A DNA stretch of 64,000 bases, from assembly GCF_000956405.1 (NCBI RefSeq), contig NZ_JYIV01000022.1, positions 97,767-161,766 of the forward strand, in the 5' to 3' direction. The stretch's first letter is position 1, and the number at the start of each line of letters is the position of its first letter. The notes below the pieces were generated by a model. That model saw only the letters and a list, made by a program, of their open reading frames with translations, did no database searches and was not told the origin of the DNA. This DNA is from Microbacterium oxydans (GTDB lineage: Bacteria > Actinomycetota > Actinomycetes > Actinomycetales > Microbacteriaceae). Shown piece by piece: positions 37,888 to 46,977 of this stretch. A program made the translations under genes and the position numbers.

Positions 37888-39398
37888 GCGGCCACCTCCC
37901 CTTCGGCCGCACCGGCCATCATGAGTCCGAGCGTCTCCCGAGGCGTGTCGCCGGGGACGATGCCGACGATGGTGCCGCGGTACATGACCGCGATCCGATC
38001 GGCGAGAGCTGCGACCTCGTCGAGCTCAGTGGAGACGACGATCACGGGCACTCCCGCATCGCGCGTCTCGATGATCCGCTTGTGGATGAACTCGATCGAA
38101 CCGACGTCGACACCGCGGGTGGGCTGAGCCGCGACGAGGAGGCGCAGCGCGCGGCTCATCTCCCTGGCGATCACGACCTTCTGCTGGTTTCCGCCGGAAA
38201 GCGTTCCCGCTGCGGTCTCCGGACCCTGGGTACGGATGTCGTACTCCTTGATGCGCGCACGGGCGAACTCGTCGAGCACCGAGCGGCGCAGGGTGCCGGC
38301 GCGACTGAAGGCCGGGTCGTCCGAACGGTCGAGGATCAGGTTCTCCGCGACGGAGAATCCGGCCACCAGGCCGTCTTCCGTGCGGTCCTCCGGCACGAAG
38401 CCGACACCGGCGTCGAGGATCGCACGCACGCTCTTGCCCACGAGCTCCTTCCCGTCGAGCTCGATGCTGCCTTCGACACGGGCTGCAAGGCCCACGATGG
38501 CCTCCACGAGCTCGGTCTGGCCATTGCCCTGGACTCCCGCGATCGCGAGCACCTCTCCCGGGCGAACGGCGAAGTCGACACCGTCGACGACGATCGCACC
38601 CGTGGGGGTGAGCACGCGCAGCCCCTTGACCTCGAACCCGCCCTCGCCCAGACGCGGCGGCTCCTTATGGACGGTGAGCTCGACGGCTCGGCCGACCATG
38701 AGCGAGGCGAGCTCGGCGTTGGTGGCGGTCGGCGACGCCTCGCCGACGACGCGGCCGAGGCGGACGATGGTGATCTTGTCGGCGACCTCGCGGACCTCGC
38801 GCAGCTTGTGCGTGATGAACACGATCGCCGTGCCCTCGTCACGCAGCTGACGCATGATGGCCATCAGCTCGTCGGTCTCCTGCGGCGTGAGCACCGCGGT
38901 GGGCTCGTCGAACACGAGCACCTTCGCATCGCGCGAGAGCGCCTTGATGATCTCGACGCGCTGCTGCACTCCGACGGGAAGGTCGCCGACGAGCGCATCC
39001 GGGTCGATGTCGAAGCCGAAGCGGGCCGCGACCGACCGCACATGCTCTCGCGCCTTCGCGATGTCGAGCCTGCCGAGGGCCTTGGTCTGCTCGTGACCGA
39101 GCATCACGTTCTCGGCGACGGTGAACACCGGCACGAGCATGAAGTGCTGATGGACCATGCCGATACCCGCAGCCATCGCGTCGCCGGGACCGCGGAAGCG
39201 CTGCACCTCGTCATCGAGGAGGATCTCGCCCTCGTCAGCCTGATACAGGCCGTAGAGCACGTTCATGAGGGTGGACTTGCCTGCGCCGTTCTCACCGAGC
39301 AGCGCATGGATCTCACCCGGCTCGACCACGAGATCGATGTGGTCGTTGGCAACGAGGGTGCCGAATCGCTTGGTGATGCCGCGAAGTTCGAGCTTCAT
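37884..39398 (-). CDS. nupO: Nucleoside ABC transporter ATPase (two ABC domains)
   Basis: 504 residues with two nucleotide-binding domains, as in RbsA and NupO. Domain 1 has GENGAGKSTLMN and LPVGVQQRVEI with VLVFDEPTAVLT. Domain 2 has the usual degenerate Walker A (VQGNGQTELVEAI) and LSGGNQQKVVIARE. It powers uptake of nucleosides. ATG 39398 is preceded by AAGGTG, directly behind a cluster of 13-bp tandem repeats and the bmpA hairpin. Confidence 0.93.
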   Translation of the reverse strand: MKLELRGITKRFGTLVANDHIDLVVEPGEIHALLGENGAGKSTLMNVLYGLYQADEGEILLDDEVQRFRGPGDAMAAGIGMVHQHFMLVPVFTVAENVMLGHEQTKALGRLDIAKAREHVRSVAARFGFDIDPDALVGDLPVGVQQRVEIIKALSRDAKVLVFDEPTAVLTPQETDELMAIMRQLRDEGTAIVFITHKLREVREVADKITIVRLGRVVGEASPTATNAELASLMVGRAVELTVHKEPPRLGEGGFEVKGLRVLTPTGAIVVDGVDFAVRPGEVLAIAGVQGNGQTELVEAIVGLAARVEGSIELDGKELVGKSVRAILDAGVGFVPEDRTEDGLVAGFSVAENLILDRSDDPAFSRAGTLRRSVLDEFARARIKEYDIRTQGPETAAGTLSGGNQQKVVIAREMSRALRLLVAAQPTRGVDVGSIEFIHKRIIETRDAGVPVIVVSTELDEVAALADRIAVMYRGTIVGIVPGDTPRETLGLMMAGAAEGEVAA

Positions 39399-39407
39399 AT
39401 CTGCACC

Positions 39408-39465
39408 TTATCCAGAAGAGTCATCCAGAAGAATCATCCAGGAGAGTCATCCCGGAGGATCATCG
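39408..39465 (-). repeat. Four tandem 13-bp repeats ahead of nupO
   Basis: Units on the + strand: TTATCCAGAAGAG, TCATCCAGAAGAA, TCATCCAGGAGAG, TCATCCCGGAGGA, then TCATCG. They lie between the bmpA hairpin and the nupO ribosome site, so they sit in the untranslated leader of the nupO message. Confidence 0.85.
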
Positions 39466-39476
39466 TCCGTCCACGA

Positions 39477-39515
39477 CACGGGGCGAGTGGCAGCCTGCTG
39501 ACCACTCGCCCCGTG
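39477..39515 (-). terminator. Hairpin between bmpA and nupO
   Basis: Perfect 14-bp stem CACGGGGCGAGTGG (39477-39490) with its complement (39502-39515), 11-nt loop, 17 nt past the bmpA stop. It probably terminates most transcripts, giving more binding protein than transporter, or protects the bmpA 3' end. Confidence 0.75.
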
Positions 39516-39532
39516 CGGGAACTGCGACGGAT

Positions 39533-40654
39533 TTACTTGGAGGTCGGGGAGTTCGGGGACTCCACCTTGATCTCGCCCGAGATGATCTGCTCCTGCAGAG
39601 CCTTGAGCTCGTCGGTCAGACCTGCCGGGAGCTTCGACTCGAAGTCACCGAAGCCGGAGAGCTTGACGCCCTCGTTCTCGAGCGTGCCCACGTACGGAGC
39701 CGGGTCGAACTCGCCCTTCGCCGCGGCGAGGGTCGCGTCCTTCACGGCGACGTCGATCGCCTTCATGATCGACACGAGCGTGATGCCGGCCACCTCGGGG
39801 TCGGCGACGGCGAGGTCGCTGTCGACGCCGAGCATCAGGGTGTCCTTGCCGCTGTCGGCGATCGCCGCAGCTGCACTCTGGTAGACGGGACCGCCGACCG
39901 GGAGGATGACGTCGACGCCCTGGTCGAGCACACCCTGTGCGGTCTGCTTGGCGGTGTCGTTCGCGTCGAAGCCGCCCGTGAACGAGCCCTTCTGCGTGGC
40001 CTCGTCCCAGCCGAAGACCTCGACGGCTGCGGACTTGTCCGTGTTGTACTTCTCGACGCCGAGCTGGTAGCCGTCCATGAACACGGCGACCGACGGGATC
40101 TGCATTCCGCCGAACGTGCCGACCTTGTTCACACCGCTCTGGGCGGACCAGGACGCGGCTGCGTAGCCACCGAGGTACGCGGCCTGAGCCGTGTCGAAGA
40201 CCAGCGGCTTGATGTTCGGGGCGTCGACGTTGCCGTCGAAGTCGTTGTCGGCCCAGTCGTCGATGATCGCGTAGTCGAGGTCGGGGTTCGCGAGAGCCGA
40301 CTCGACCGTGGCAGCGGAGAGCTTGAAGCCGACCGAGACGATGAGCGAGCAGCCCTCGGAGACAGCCGTCTCCAGGTTGGGCGCGTAGTCGTTGTCATTC
40401 GCCGACTCGAACTCGAGCGGCTTGATGCCCAGCTCCTTCGCGGCGCTGTCCATACCCTCCTTGGCGGACTGGTTGAACGACTTGTCGTTCCAGCCGCCGG
40501 CGTCGGAGACGAGGCAGGGCAGGAAGTCGGAGGCAACCGGCTCGCCGGAGCCGGCGGGCTTGTCGGTCGGTGCCTGGCCGCAACCGGCAAGCGCGAAGAC
40601 GACGCCAGCGGCGACGGTGACGCCGAGCAGCTTCTTGGTGGTGGAGATGGTCAA
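39533..40654 (-). CDS. bmpA: BMP family nucleoside-binding lipoprotein
   Basis: 373 residues. A lipoprotein signal ends at LAGC with Cys25, the lipidation site. The mature part is a periplasmic-binding-like fold of the BMP/PnrA class (DAGGWNDKSFNQSAKEGM near its start, VGTFGGMQIPSVAVFMDGY in the middle), which captures nucleosides. The start is TTG 40654, supported by GGAGG 7 nt upstream; no ATG or GTG lies closer to the signal peptide. It is the first gene of the leftward transporter series and is followed by a hairpin. Confidence 0.92.
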   Translation of the reverse strand: MTISTTKKLLGVTVAAGVVFALAGCGQAPTDKPAGSGEPVASDFLPCLVSDAGGWNDKSFNQSAKEGMDSAAKELGIKPLEFESANDNDYAPNLETAVSEGCSLIVSVGFKLSAATVESALANPDLDYAIIDDWADNDFDGNVDAPNIKPLVFDTAQAAYLGGYAAASWSAQSGVNKVGTFGGMQIPSVAVFMDGYQLGVEKYNTDKSAAVEVFGWDEATQKGSFTGGFDANDTAKQTAQGVLDQGVDVILPVGGPVYQSAAAAIADSGKDTLMLGVDSDLAVADPEVAGITLVSIMKAIDVAVKDATLAAAKGEFDPAPYVGTLENEGVKLSGFGDFESKLPAGLTDELKALQEQIISGEIKVESPNSPTSK

Positions 40655-40778
40655 CTGATGCCTCCCTCAACGAAACCGCGGCCATCGCGGATCGATCAAA
40701 GTTACCTAGTGTTTCGGTTTTTGTGCACACCGGCGCCGCAGGTGCTGGCCAATGGTTACCAAGCTGAAATCAAGACAG

Positions 40779-40806
40779 CCGATGAGCGTGAGCGCCTGCT
40801 CATCGG
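40779..40806 (-). terminator. Terminator after manC
   Basis: CCGATGAGC (40779-40787) pairs perfectly with GCTCATCGG (40798-40806) around a 10-nt loop, 8 nt past the stop of the leftward guanylyltransferase gene. Confidence 0.6.
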
Positions 40807-40814
40807 AGCACGCG

Positions 40815-41930
40815 TCAGAGCACGTCGCCGCGCCCGGTGAGCTTGAGCGACTCGACGACGCTCTTCACGCGCTGCGCGTTCTGCACCGTGGTGACCAGCA
40901 GGGCATCCGGGGTGTCGACCACGACGATGTCCTGAACGCCGACCAGGCTGATGACACGCGTGGTCTGACTGACCAGGATGCCGCTCGCACCGTCGGTGAG
41001 CACGCGCGCATTCGGGCCGAGCACGGCGAGGTCGTTCTTGCGGCCGTTGGTGATGAGCTTGGTGAGCGAGGCGAAATCGCCCACATCGTCCCAGTCGAAG
41101 TGCCCGGGGACGACGGCGAGACGTCCGTGCCGCGCCGCAGGCTCCGCGACCGCGTAGTCGATGGCGATCTTCTTCAGTCCCGGCCAGATCCGGTCGACCG
41201 CCGGGCCTCGCCGGTCGCGGTCGTCCCAGGCCTCGGCGAGCTCGATCAGACTGGCGTGCAGCTCCGGCTCGTTCGCGGCGAGCTCCTCCAGGAGCACACT
41301 CGCCTTGGCGATGAACATCCCCGCATTCCAGAGGAAGCTGCGATCGGCGATGTACTGATTCGCCGTCTCGAGGTCGGGCTTCTCCACGAAACTCGCCACG
41401 AGGGCGGCCTCGCGCGCACCGTCCACCACGAGCTCAGGCCCCATCTCGATGTAGCCGAACCCTGTCGCCGGCTCCGTCGGGGTGATGCCGATCGTGCAAA
41501 TGTATCCCTCTCGCGCCACCTCCACGGCGTCGCGGACCGCGAACTCGAACACGCGTGTGCCCCGGATCACGTGGTCCGCGCTGAACGAGCCGATGATCAC
41601 GTCGGGATTCCGGCGGTGCAGGATCGCCGCCGCGAGTCCGATCGCGGCAGCGGATTCGCGCGGCTCCGACTCGAGGAAGACGTTGAGGTCCGGGATGCCC
41701 GGCAGCTCAGCCTCGACGGCGGCTCGATGGGCCCGTCCCGTGACGACGGCGATCCGATCCTCCCCTGCGAGGGGGATGAGCCGATCCCAGGTGTCGCGCA
41801 ACAGAGAATGCCCCGAACCGGTCAGATCGTGAAGAAACTTGGGCGCGTCGGCTCGGGACAGCGGCCACAGCCTGCTGCCGATGCCGCCGGCCGGAATCAC
41901 TGCGTAGAAGTTCTCGATGGGTGCACTCAC
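40815..41930 (-). CDS. manC: Mannose-1-phosphate guanylyltransferase
   Basis: 371 residues. It makes GDP-mannose for mannosylation of lipids, proteins or polysaccharide. The N-terminal nucleotide-binding loop is PAGGIGSRLWPLSRADAPKF, with Lys in PKFL; FVEKPDLETA and FLWNAGMFIAKA are the sugar-binding motifs. There is no fused phosphomannose isomerase domain. The GTG at 41930 is preferred to a longer upstream frame because the conserved fold begins 11 codons later. It is divergent from the sdh operon. Confidence 0.9.
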   Translation of the reverse strand: MSAPIENFYAVIPAGGIGSRLWPLSRADAPKFLHDLTGSGHSLLRDTWDRLIPLAGEDRIAVVTGRAHRAAVEAELPGIPDLNVFLESEPRESAAAIGLAAAILHRRNPDVIIGSFSADHVIRGTRVFEFAVRDAVEVAREGYICTIGITPTEPATGFGYIEMGPELVVDGAREAALVASFVEKPDLETANQYIADRSFLWNAGMFIAKASVLLEELAANEPELHASLIELAEAWDDRDRRGPAVDRIWPGLKKIAIDYAVAEPAARHGRLAVVPGHFDWDDVGDFASLTKLITNGRKNDLAVLGPNARVLTDGASGILVSQTTRVISLVGVQDIVVVDTPDALLVTTVQNAQRVKSVVESLKLTGRGDVL

Positions 41931-42080
41931 CCTGCCAGGGTAGCCGCACGGAACATCTCGACATCGAGACACTTAGGCTCCCCTTCGTCGCTCCCAGTGA
42001 TCTGACAGGAATAGGATGGACTCCGATCGGGCGTGCCTGAGCGCACGCGACCGGTTCACATCGATCCAGGGAGGACGACC

Positions 42081-42515
42081 GTGTCCACAAGCGCCCGCTT
42101 GACACCGTCGATTTCGGAAACCACGTCAAAGACCCCCCGCGGCACCCTCTATCGGGGTCGCGAAGGCATGTGGTCGTGGGTGCTTCACCGCATCACCGGA
42201 GTCGCAATCTTCTTCTTCCTGTTGGTGCACGTGCTCGACACGGCGCTGATCAGGGTGTCGCCGGAGGCGTACAACGCCGTCATCGGGACGTATAAGAACC
42301 CCATCATGGCGCTCGGCGAGGTCGTGCTCGTGGCCGGCATCGTGTTCCACGCGATGAACGGCCTGCGCATCATCGCCGTCGACTTTTGGTCGAAGGGCGC
42401 CAAGTACCAGCGTCAGCTGTTCTGGGGCGTCCTGCTTGTGTGGGGCATCATCATGGCCGGCTTCGTGCCCCGCCATCTGATGCTCGCGTTCGCCGGATTC
42501 GGAGGGGGACACTGA
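42081..42515 (+). CDS. sdhC: Succinate dehydrogenase cytochrome b556 subunit
   Basis: 144 residues with three membrane helices. [20 protein letters not shown] holds the conserved Arg and Ser/His region for quinone and haem binding, and [10 protein letters not shown] the haem-ligand His. It anchors the SdhAB catalytic pair. GTG 42081 follows GGGAGG. It is the first gene of sdhCDAB, overlapping sdhD by one base (TGATG). Confidence 0.93.
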   Translation: MSTSARLTPSISETTSKTPRGTLYRGREGMWSWVLHRITGVAIFFFLLVHVLDTALIRVSPEAYNAVIGTYKNPIMALGEVVLVAGIVFHAMNGLRIIAVDFWSKGAKYQRQLFWGVLLVWGIIMAGFVPRHLMLAFAGFGGGH

Positions 42516-42964
42516 TGTCTGCGCAGACCATCGCCGCCGCCCCGGCGCGACGCCGCCGCGGGGTCAACCTCGAGAAGTGGGGTTGGATCTTCATGCGCGT
42601 CTCGGGCGTCGTGCTCGTCGTGCTGATCTTCGGCCACCTGTTCGTCAACCTCATGGTCGGCGAAGGCATCCACGCCCTCGACTTCGCGTTCATCGCGGGC
42701 AAGTTCGCCACGCCGTTCTGGCAGTGGTGGGACGTGCTCATGCTGTGGCTCGCTCTCATCCACGGCGCCAACGGCATGCGCACCATCGTCAACGACTACG
42801 TGACGAACAGCACGGCGCGCAAGTCGCTGGTCTGGGCGCTCGGGCTGGCCGCCGGCCTGCTCATCATCCTCGGCACGCTGGTGGTCTTCACGTTCGACCC
42901 GTGCCTGGGTGTGACCGAGGACAGCGTCCTCTGGTCCGAATGCGCCGCGATCGTCGGGTACTAG
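42515..42964 (+). CDS. sdhD: Succinate dehydrogenase membrane anchor subunit
   Basis: 149 residues with three membrane helices. [20 protein letters not shown] and [13 protein letters not shown] carry the histidines expected for haem and quinone binding. Its ATG shares one base with the sdhC stop. A Cys-containing C-terminal tail ([19 protein letters not shown]) is a minor peculiarity. Confidence 0.9.
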   Translation: MSAQTIAAAPARRRRGVNLEKWGWIFMRVSGVVLVVLIFGHLFVNLMVGEGIHALDFAFIAGKFATPFWQWWDVLMLWLALIHGANGMRTIVNDYVTNSTARKSLVWALGLAAGLLIILGTLVVFTFDPCLGVTEDSVLWSECAAIVGY

Positions 42965-42981
42965 AAGAAGGCATACGAGAA

Positions 42982-44808
42982 GTGACTACCGAGACGCAGG
43001 ATTCCGTCGTCCGAGACGGCGTGCACTACCACCAGTTCGACATCGTCATCGTGGGGGCAGGTGGAGCGGGCATGCGTGCCGCCATCGAGGCCGGCCCGGG
43101 CGCGAAGACCGCCGTGATCTCCAAGCTCTACCCGACGCGCTCGCACACCGGTGCTGCGCAGGGCGGCATGGCGGCGGCCCTCGCGAACGTCGAAGAGGAC
43201 TCCTGGGAGTGGCACACCTTCGACACCGTCAAGGGCGGCGACTACCTCGTCGACCAGGACGCGGCGGAGATCCTCGCGAAGGAGGCCATCGACGCGGTCA
43301 TCGACCTCGAGAACATGGGCCTCCCCTTCAACCGCACCCCCGAGGGCAAGATCGACCAGCGCCGCTTCGGTGGACACACGGCCGAGCATGGCAAGACCCC
43401 GGTCCGCCGCGCGTGCTATGCCGCCGACCGCACGGGTCACATGATCCTGCAGACGCTGTTCCAGAACTGCGTCAAGCTCGGCATCAACTTCTTCAACGAG
43501 TTCTACGTGCTCGATCTCCTCACGGTGAAGGACGCCGACGGCAAGACGCAGGTCTCGGGTGTCGTCGCCTACGACCTCGCCACGGGCGAGCTGCACGTCT
43601 TCCAGGCCAAGGCCGTGATCTTCGCGACCGGCGGCTTCGGCAAGATCTTCAAGACCACCTCCAACGCGCACACCCTCACGGGCGACGGCGTCGGCATCGT
43701 GTGGCGCAAGGGCCTCCCCCTCGAGGACCTGGAGTTCTTCCAGTTCCACCCCACCGGCCTCGCCGGACTCGGCATCCTCCTCACCGAGGGTGCGCGAGGC
43801 GAAGGCGCCATCCTGCGCAACGCCTCGGGTGAGCGGTTCATGGAACGCTACGCTCCCACCATCAAGGACCTGGCACCCCGCGACATCGTCGCGCGCTGCA
43901 TGGTCCAGGAGGTCGCGGAGGGTCGCGGTGCCGGTCCCCACAAGGACTACGTGCTGCTGGACTGCACGCACCTCGGTGCCGAGGTGCTCGAGACCAAGCT
44001 GCCGGACATCACCGAGTTCGCCCGCACCTACCTGGGCGTCGACCCGGTCGTCGAGCCGGTCCCCGTGATGCCGACCGCGCACTACGCGATGGGCGGCATC
44101 CCCACGAACAACAACGGCGAGGTTCTCGCGGACAACGACACCGTCGTCCCCGGCCTCTACGCCGCCGGTGAGTGCGCCTGCGTCTCGGTGCACGGCGCCA
44201 ACCGCCTCGGCACCAACTCGCTGCTCGACATCAACGTGTTCGGCAAGCGGAGCGGCCGCAACGCCGTCGAGTACGTCAAGACGGCCGAGTTCGTGCCGCT
44301 CCCCGAGAACCCGGCGGCGTTCGTCTCCGACATGCTCGAGGGCCTGCGCAACAACCAGGGCACCGAGCGCATCGCCGTCCTCCGCAAGACGCTGCAGGAC
44401 GAGATGGACAAGGGCGCGCAGGTGTTCCGCACGCACGAGTCGCTGGAGCACGTGCTCGGCGTCATCGCCGAGCTGCGCGAGCGGTACAAGAACATCCACG
44501 TCGACGACAAGGGCCAGCGGTTCAACACCGACCTGCTCGAGGCCGTCGAACTGGGCTTCCTGCTCGACATCGCCGAGGTCGTCGTCTACGCCGCGCAGAA
44601 CCGTGAGGAGAGCCGCGGCGGCCACATGCGCGACGACTTCCCGAAGCGCGACGACGAGAACTACATGAAGCACACCATGGCCTACCTGACCGGCGACCCG
44701 CACTCCTCCACGCCGAGCGATCACATCAAGCTCGATTGGAAGCCCGTCGTCTTCACGAAGAACGAGCAGGGCGAGTTCAACTACCCGCCGATGGAGAGGA
44801 AGTACTGA
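42982..44808 (+). CDS. sdhA: Succinate dehydrogenase flavoprotein subunit
   Basis: 608 residues. FAD-binding [14 protein letters not shown], and [17 protein letters not shown] containing the His that carries FAD covalently; [20 protein letters not shown] and the [12 protein letters not shown] segment form the active site. It oxidises succinate to fumarate in the citric acid cycle. GTG 42982 follows an AGAAG-rich 17-nt gap after sdhD. Confidence 0.95.
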   Translation: MTTETQDSVVRDGVHYHQFDIVIVGAGGAGMRAAIEAGPGAKTAVISKLYPTRSHTGAAQGGMAAALANVEEDSWEWHTFDTVKGGDYLVDQDAAEILAKEAIDAVIDLENMGLPFNRTPEGKIDQRRFGGHTAEHGKTPVRRACYAADRTGHMILQTLFQNCVKLGINFFNEFYVLDLLTVKDADGKTQVSGVVAYDLATGELHVFQAKAVIFATGGFGKIFKTTSNAHTLTGDGVGIVWRKGLPLEDLEFFQFHPTGLAGLGILLTEGARGEGAILRNASGERFMERYAPTIKDLAPRDIVARCMVQEVAEGRGAGPHKDYVLLDCTHLGAEVLETKLPDITEFARTYLGVDPVVEPVPVMPTAHYAMGGIPTNNNGEVLADNDTVVPGLYAAGECACVSVHGANRLGTNSLLDINVFGKRSGRNAVEYVKTAEFVPLPENPAAFVSDMLEGLRNNQGTERIAVLRKTLQDEMDKGAQVFRTHESLEHVLGVIAELRERYKNIHVDDKGQRFNTDLLEAVELGFLLDIAEVVVYAAQNREESRGGHMRDDFPKRDDENYMKHTMAYLTGDPHSSTPSDHIKLDWKPVVFTKNEQGEFNYPPMERKY

Positions 44809-44810
44809 GC

Positions 44811-45578
44811 ATGTCGACCGCCATCGCAGAGGCACCTGCCGACACGACCGAAGAGACCGGCATCCAGTCCTTCATCGTCACGTTCAACATCCGCCGGTTC
44901 AACCCGGAGGTCGATTCCGAGCCGCACTGGGTCGACTACGACGTGGAGCTGTACTCCACCGACCGCGTGTTGGACGCCCTGCACAAGATCAAGTGGGAGG
45001 TCGACGGCTCGCTGACCTTCCGCCGCTCCTGCGCCCACGGCATCTGCGGCTCCGACGCCATGCGCATCAACGGACGCAACCGCCTGGCCTGCAAGACGCT
45101 GATCAAGGACCTCGACATCTCGAAGCCGATCTACGTCGAGGCCATCAAGGGTCTGCCGCTGGAGAAGGACCTCGTCGTCGACATGGAGCCGTTCTTCGCG
45201 TCGTACCGCGAGGTGCAGCCATTCCTCGTCGCAAGCTCCGTGCCGGAGAAGGGCAAGGAGCGCACGCAGTCCATCGCCGACCGCGAGATCTTCGACGACA
45301 CCACCAAGTGCATCCTGTGCGCCGCGTGCACCTCGTCGTGCCCCGTGTTCTGGACCGACGGGCAGTACTTCGGCCCGGCCGCGATCGTCAACGCGCACCG
45401 CTTCATCTTCGACTCGCGCGATGACAATGCCGCCGTGCGTCTCGACATCCTCAACGACAAGGAAGGCGTCTGGCGTTGCCGCACGACCTTCAACTGCTCC
45501 GAGGCCTGCCCCCGCGGCATCGAGGTCACCAAGGCCATCGCAGAGGTCAAGCAGGCGGTCCTCCGCGGCCGTCCCTGA
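44811..45578 (+). CDS. sdhB: Succinate dehydrogenase iron-sulfur subunit
   Basis: 255 residues. [2Fe-2S] ligands lie in SCAHGICGSDAMRINGRNRL plus the following Cys (Asp replaces one Cys, as in many homologues), [4Fe-4S] in CILCAACTSSCP and [3Fe-4S] in CRTTFNCSEACPRG. It carries electrons from FAD to quinone. ATG 44811 lies 2 nt after the sdhA stop. Confidence 0.95.
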   Translation: MSTAIAEAPADTTEETGIQSFIVTFNIRRFNPEVDSEPHWVDYDVELYSTDRVLDALHKIKWEVDGSLTFRRSCAHGICGSDAMRINGRNRLACKTLIKDLDISKPIYVEAIKGLPLEKDLVVDMEPFFASYREVQPFLVASSVPEKGKERTQSIADREIFDDTTKCILCAACTSSCPVFWTDGQYFGPAAIVNAHRFIFDSRDDNAAVRLDILNDKEGVWRCRTTFNCSEACPRGIEVTKAIAEVKQAVLRGRP

Positions 45579-45613
45579 CACCCGCTCACGCCACGCGCCG
45601 CATCAGGCGATCG

Positions 45614-45659
45614 CGCGAGAACAGGCGGTTCCGTTCCGGAGCCGCCTGTTCTCGCGTTT
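45614..45659 (+). terminator. Terminator of the sdh operon
   Basis: Perfect 15-bp stem CGCGAGAACAGGCGG (45614-45628) with its complement (45642-45656), 13-nt loop, followed by TTTC, 35 nt past the sdhB stop. Confidence 0.85.
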
Positions 45660-45709
45660 CTGCCTGAGCTGACGCGGGCCATATCACCCCGCGTGGAGTG
45701 CACGACGTC

Positions 45710-45741
45710 GGGGTTGGCGCGACGCGGGGTTGGCACGACGC
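45710..45741. repeat. 16-bp direct repeat upstream of yihY
   Basis: GGGGTTGGCGCGACGC (45710-45725) and GGGGTTGGCACGACGC (45726-45741) are adjacent with one mismatch, 17 nt before the GTG start of the YihY-like gene. They overlap its likely promoter or leader. Confidence 0.6.
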
Positions 45742-45758
45742 TTGGATAAGGTGGGGGC

Positions 45759-46967
45759 GTGGCTGATTCCGATGGCTCCGCGACCGAGTCCGGTCGTCTC
45801 GATGCGGCTGTCGAACGCGCCTCCGCGATCACGCAGCGCACTCTCGGCCTGTTCCCCGTTCGCGTGTGGCGGCACTTCCTCCAGCACAACGGGTTCCTCC
45901 TCGCCGCCGGCGTGAGCTACCAGGCGCTGTTCGCGATCTTCGCCGCGATCTACCTGGCGTTCGCGATCGCTGGTCTCTGGCTCGGCGGCAGCGAAGACGC
46001 GGTCAACGGTCTGATCGCGATGATCAACAGCTACATCCCCAACCTGATCCTGCCGGAGGGCGGCGTCATCACGCCGGAGCAGGTGCAGGAGATCGCCTCG
46101 AACACGACCGGCGTGTTGAGCATCACCGGTCTGATCGCTCTCGGAACGGTGATCTGGACGGCGATCGGCTGGGTGACCTTCTCCCGACGCGCGACCAGAG
46201 ACATCTTCGGCCTGCCGCCGGATCGCCGCAGCTACGTGATCCTGAAGGCGCGCGACCTCCTCGCCGCGGTGATCTTCGGAGCCTCACTGGTGGCCGGGTC
46301 GGTCCTCAGCTCCGCGAGCGCGGCTGTCCTGGGCTGGCTCCTCGGCCTCCTGGGCCTGGATTCCGGTTCCAACGGCGTCATCCTGATCCGCATCGGTGCC
46401 GTCATCGTCTCCTTCGTGCTGATGTCGGGTGCGCTGGCGGCGATGGTCCGCTTCCTCACCGGCACCTCACTGCACTGGGGGACGATCTGGCCCGGTGCCC
46501 TCCTGGGCGGCGGAGCGATGACGATCCTGCAGTTCAGCGCGGGCTTCCTGCTCAGCTACACACCGTCCAATCCGCTGCTCGCGACGTTCGCCATCTTCAT
46601 CGGACTCCTGCTCTGGTTCCGCATCAACGGCGTGGTCATGCTGGTCGCGTCATCGTGGATCGCGGTCGCCGCGCAGGATCGGGACCAGCCCCTCCTGGAG
46701 CAGACCGAGGCGGAGCGCCGCGTGGCCGAGTACCAGGCCCTCCTGACCGCCGCCCGTATCCGTGTGCGGGACGCCCGTGAGGCCCGCCACGACGCGCCCT
46801 GGTATCGGGCGTGGGCGGCGGGGCGGGCGCTACGCGAGGCGGAGCACGAACTCCACGACCTCGAGGCGTCCCCTCCCCCGCCGGCGGACATGAGCACGCC
46901 GCTCGCGCAGCGGCTGCTGGCCGAGTTGAACCACCGCGCGGGACGGGATGTCCGCGACCCTCGTTAA
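45759..46967 (+). CDS. YihY/BrkB family inner membrane protein
   Basis: 402 residues from GTG. Six membrane segments lie in residues ~45-310 (FLLAAGVSYQALFAIFAAIY begins the first, the hallmark of the family). A Glu/Arg/Ala-rich cytosolic C-terminal helix of about 80 residues follows. The family is widespread and of uncertain function; some members were once annotated as RNase BN, wrongly. The stop precedes exonuclease III by 10 nt, so both are probably transcribed together. Confidence 0.87.
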   Translation: MADSDGSATESGRLDAAVERASAITQRTLGLFPVRVWRHFLQHNGFLLAAGVSYQALFAIFAAIYLAFAIAGLWLGGSEDAVNGLIAMINSYIPNLILPEGGVITPEQVQEIASNTTGVLSITGLIALGTVIWTAIGWVTFSRRATRDIFGLPPDRRSYVILKARDLLAAVIFGASLVAGSVLSSASAAVLGWLLGLLGLDSGSNGVILIRIGAVIVSFVLMSGALAAMVRFLTGTSLHWGTIWPGALLGGGAMTILQFSAGFLLSYTPSNPLLATFAIFIGLLLWFRINGVVMLVASSWIAVAAQDRDQPLLEQTEAERRVAEYQALLTAARIRVRDAREARHDAPWYRAWAAGRALREAEHELHDLEASPPPPADMSTPLAQRLLAELNHRAGRDVRDPR

Positions 46968-46977
46968 GCTGTTGATC

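Noticed and set aside
40700..40730. T-rich stretch as a terminator for rightward transcription
   Set aside because: No rightward gene ends here and no stem precedes the T-run; it lies in the bmpA promoter region.
42961..44835. 624-codon open frame antisense to sdhA
   Set aside because: Mirror of a highly biased gene; no recognisable domain.
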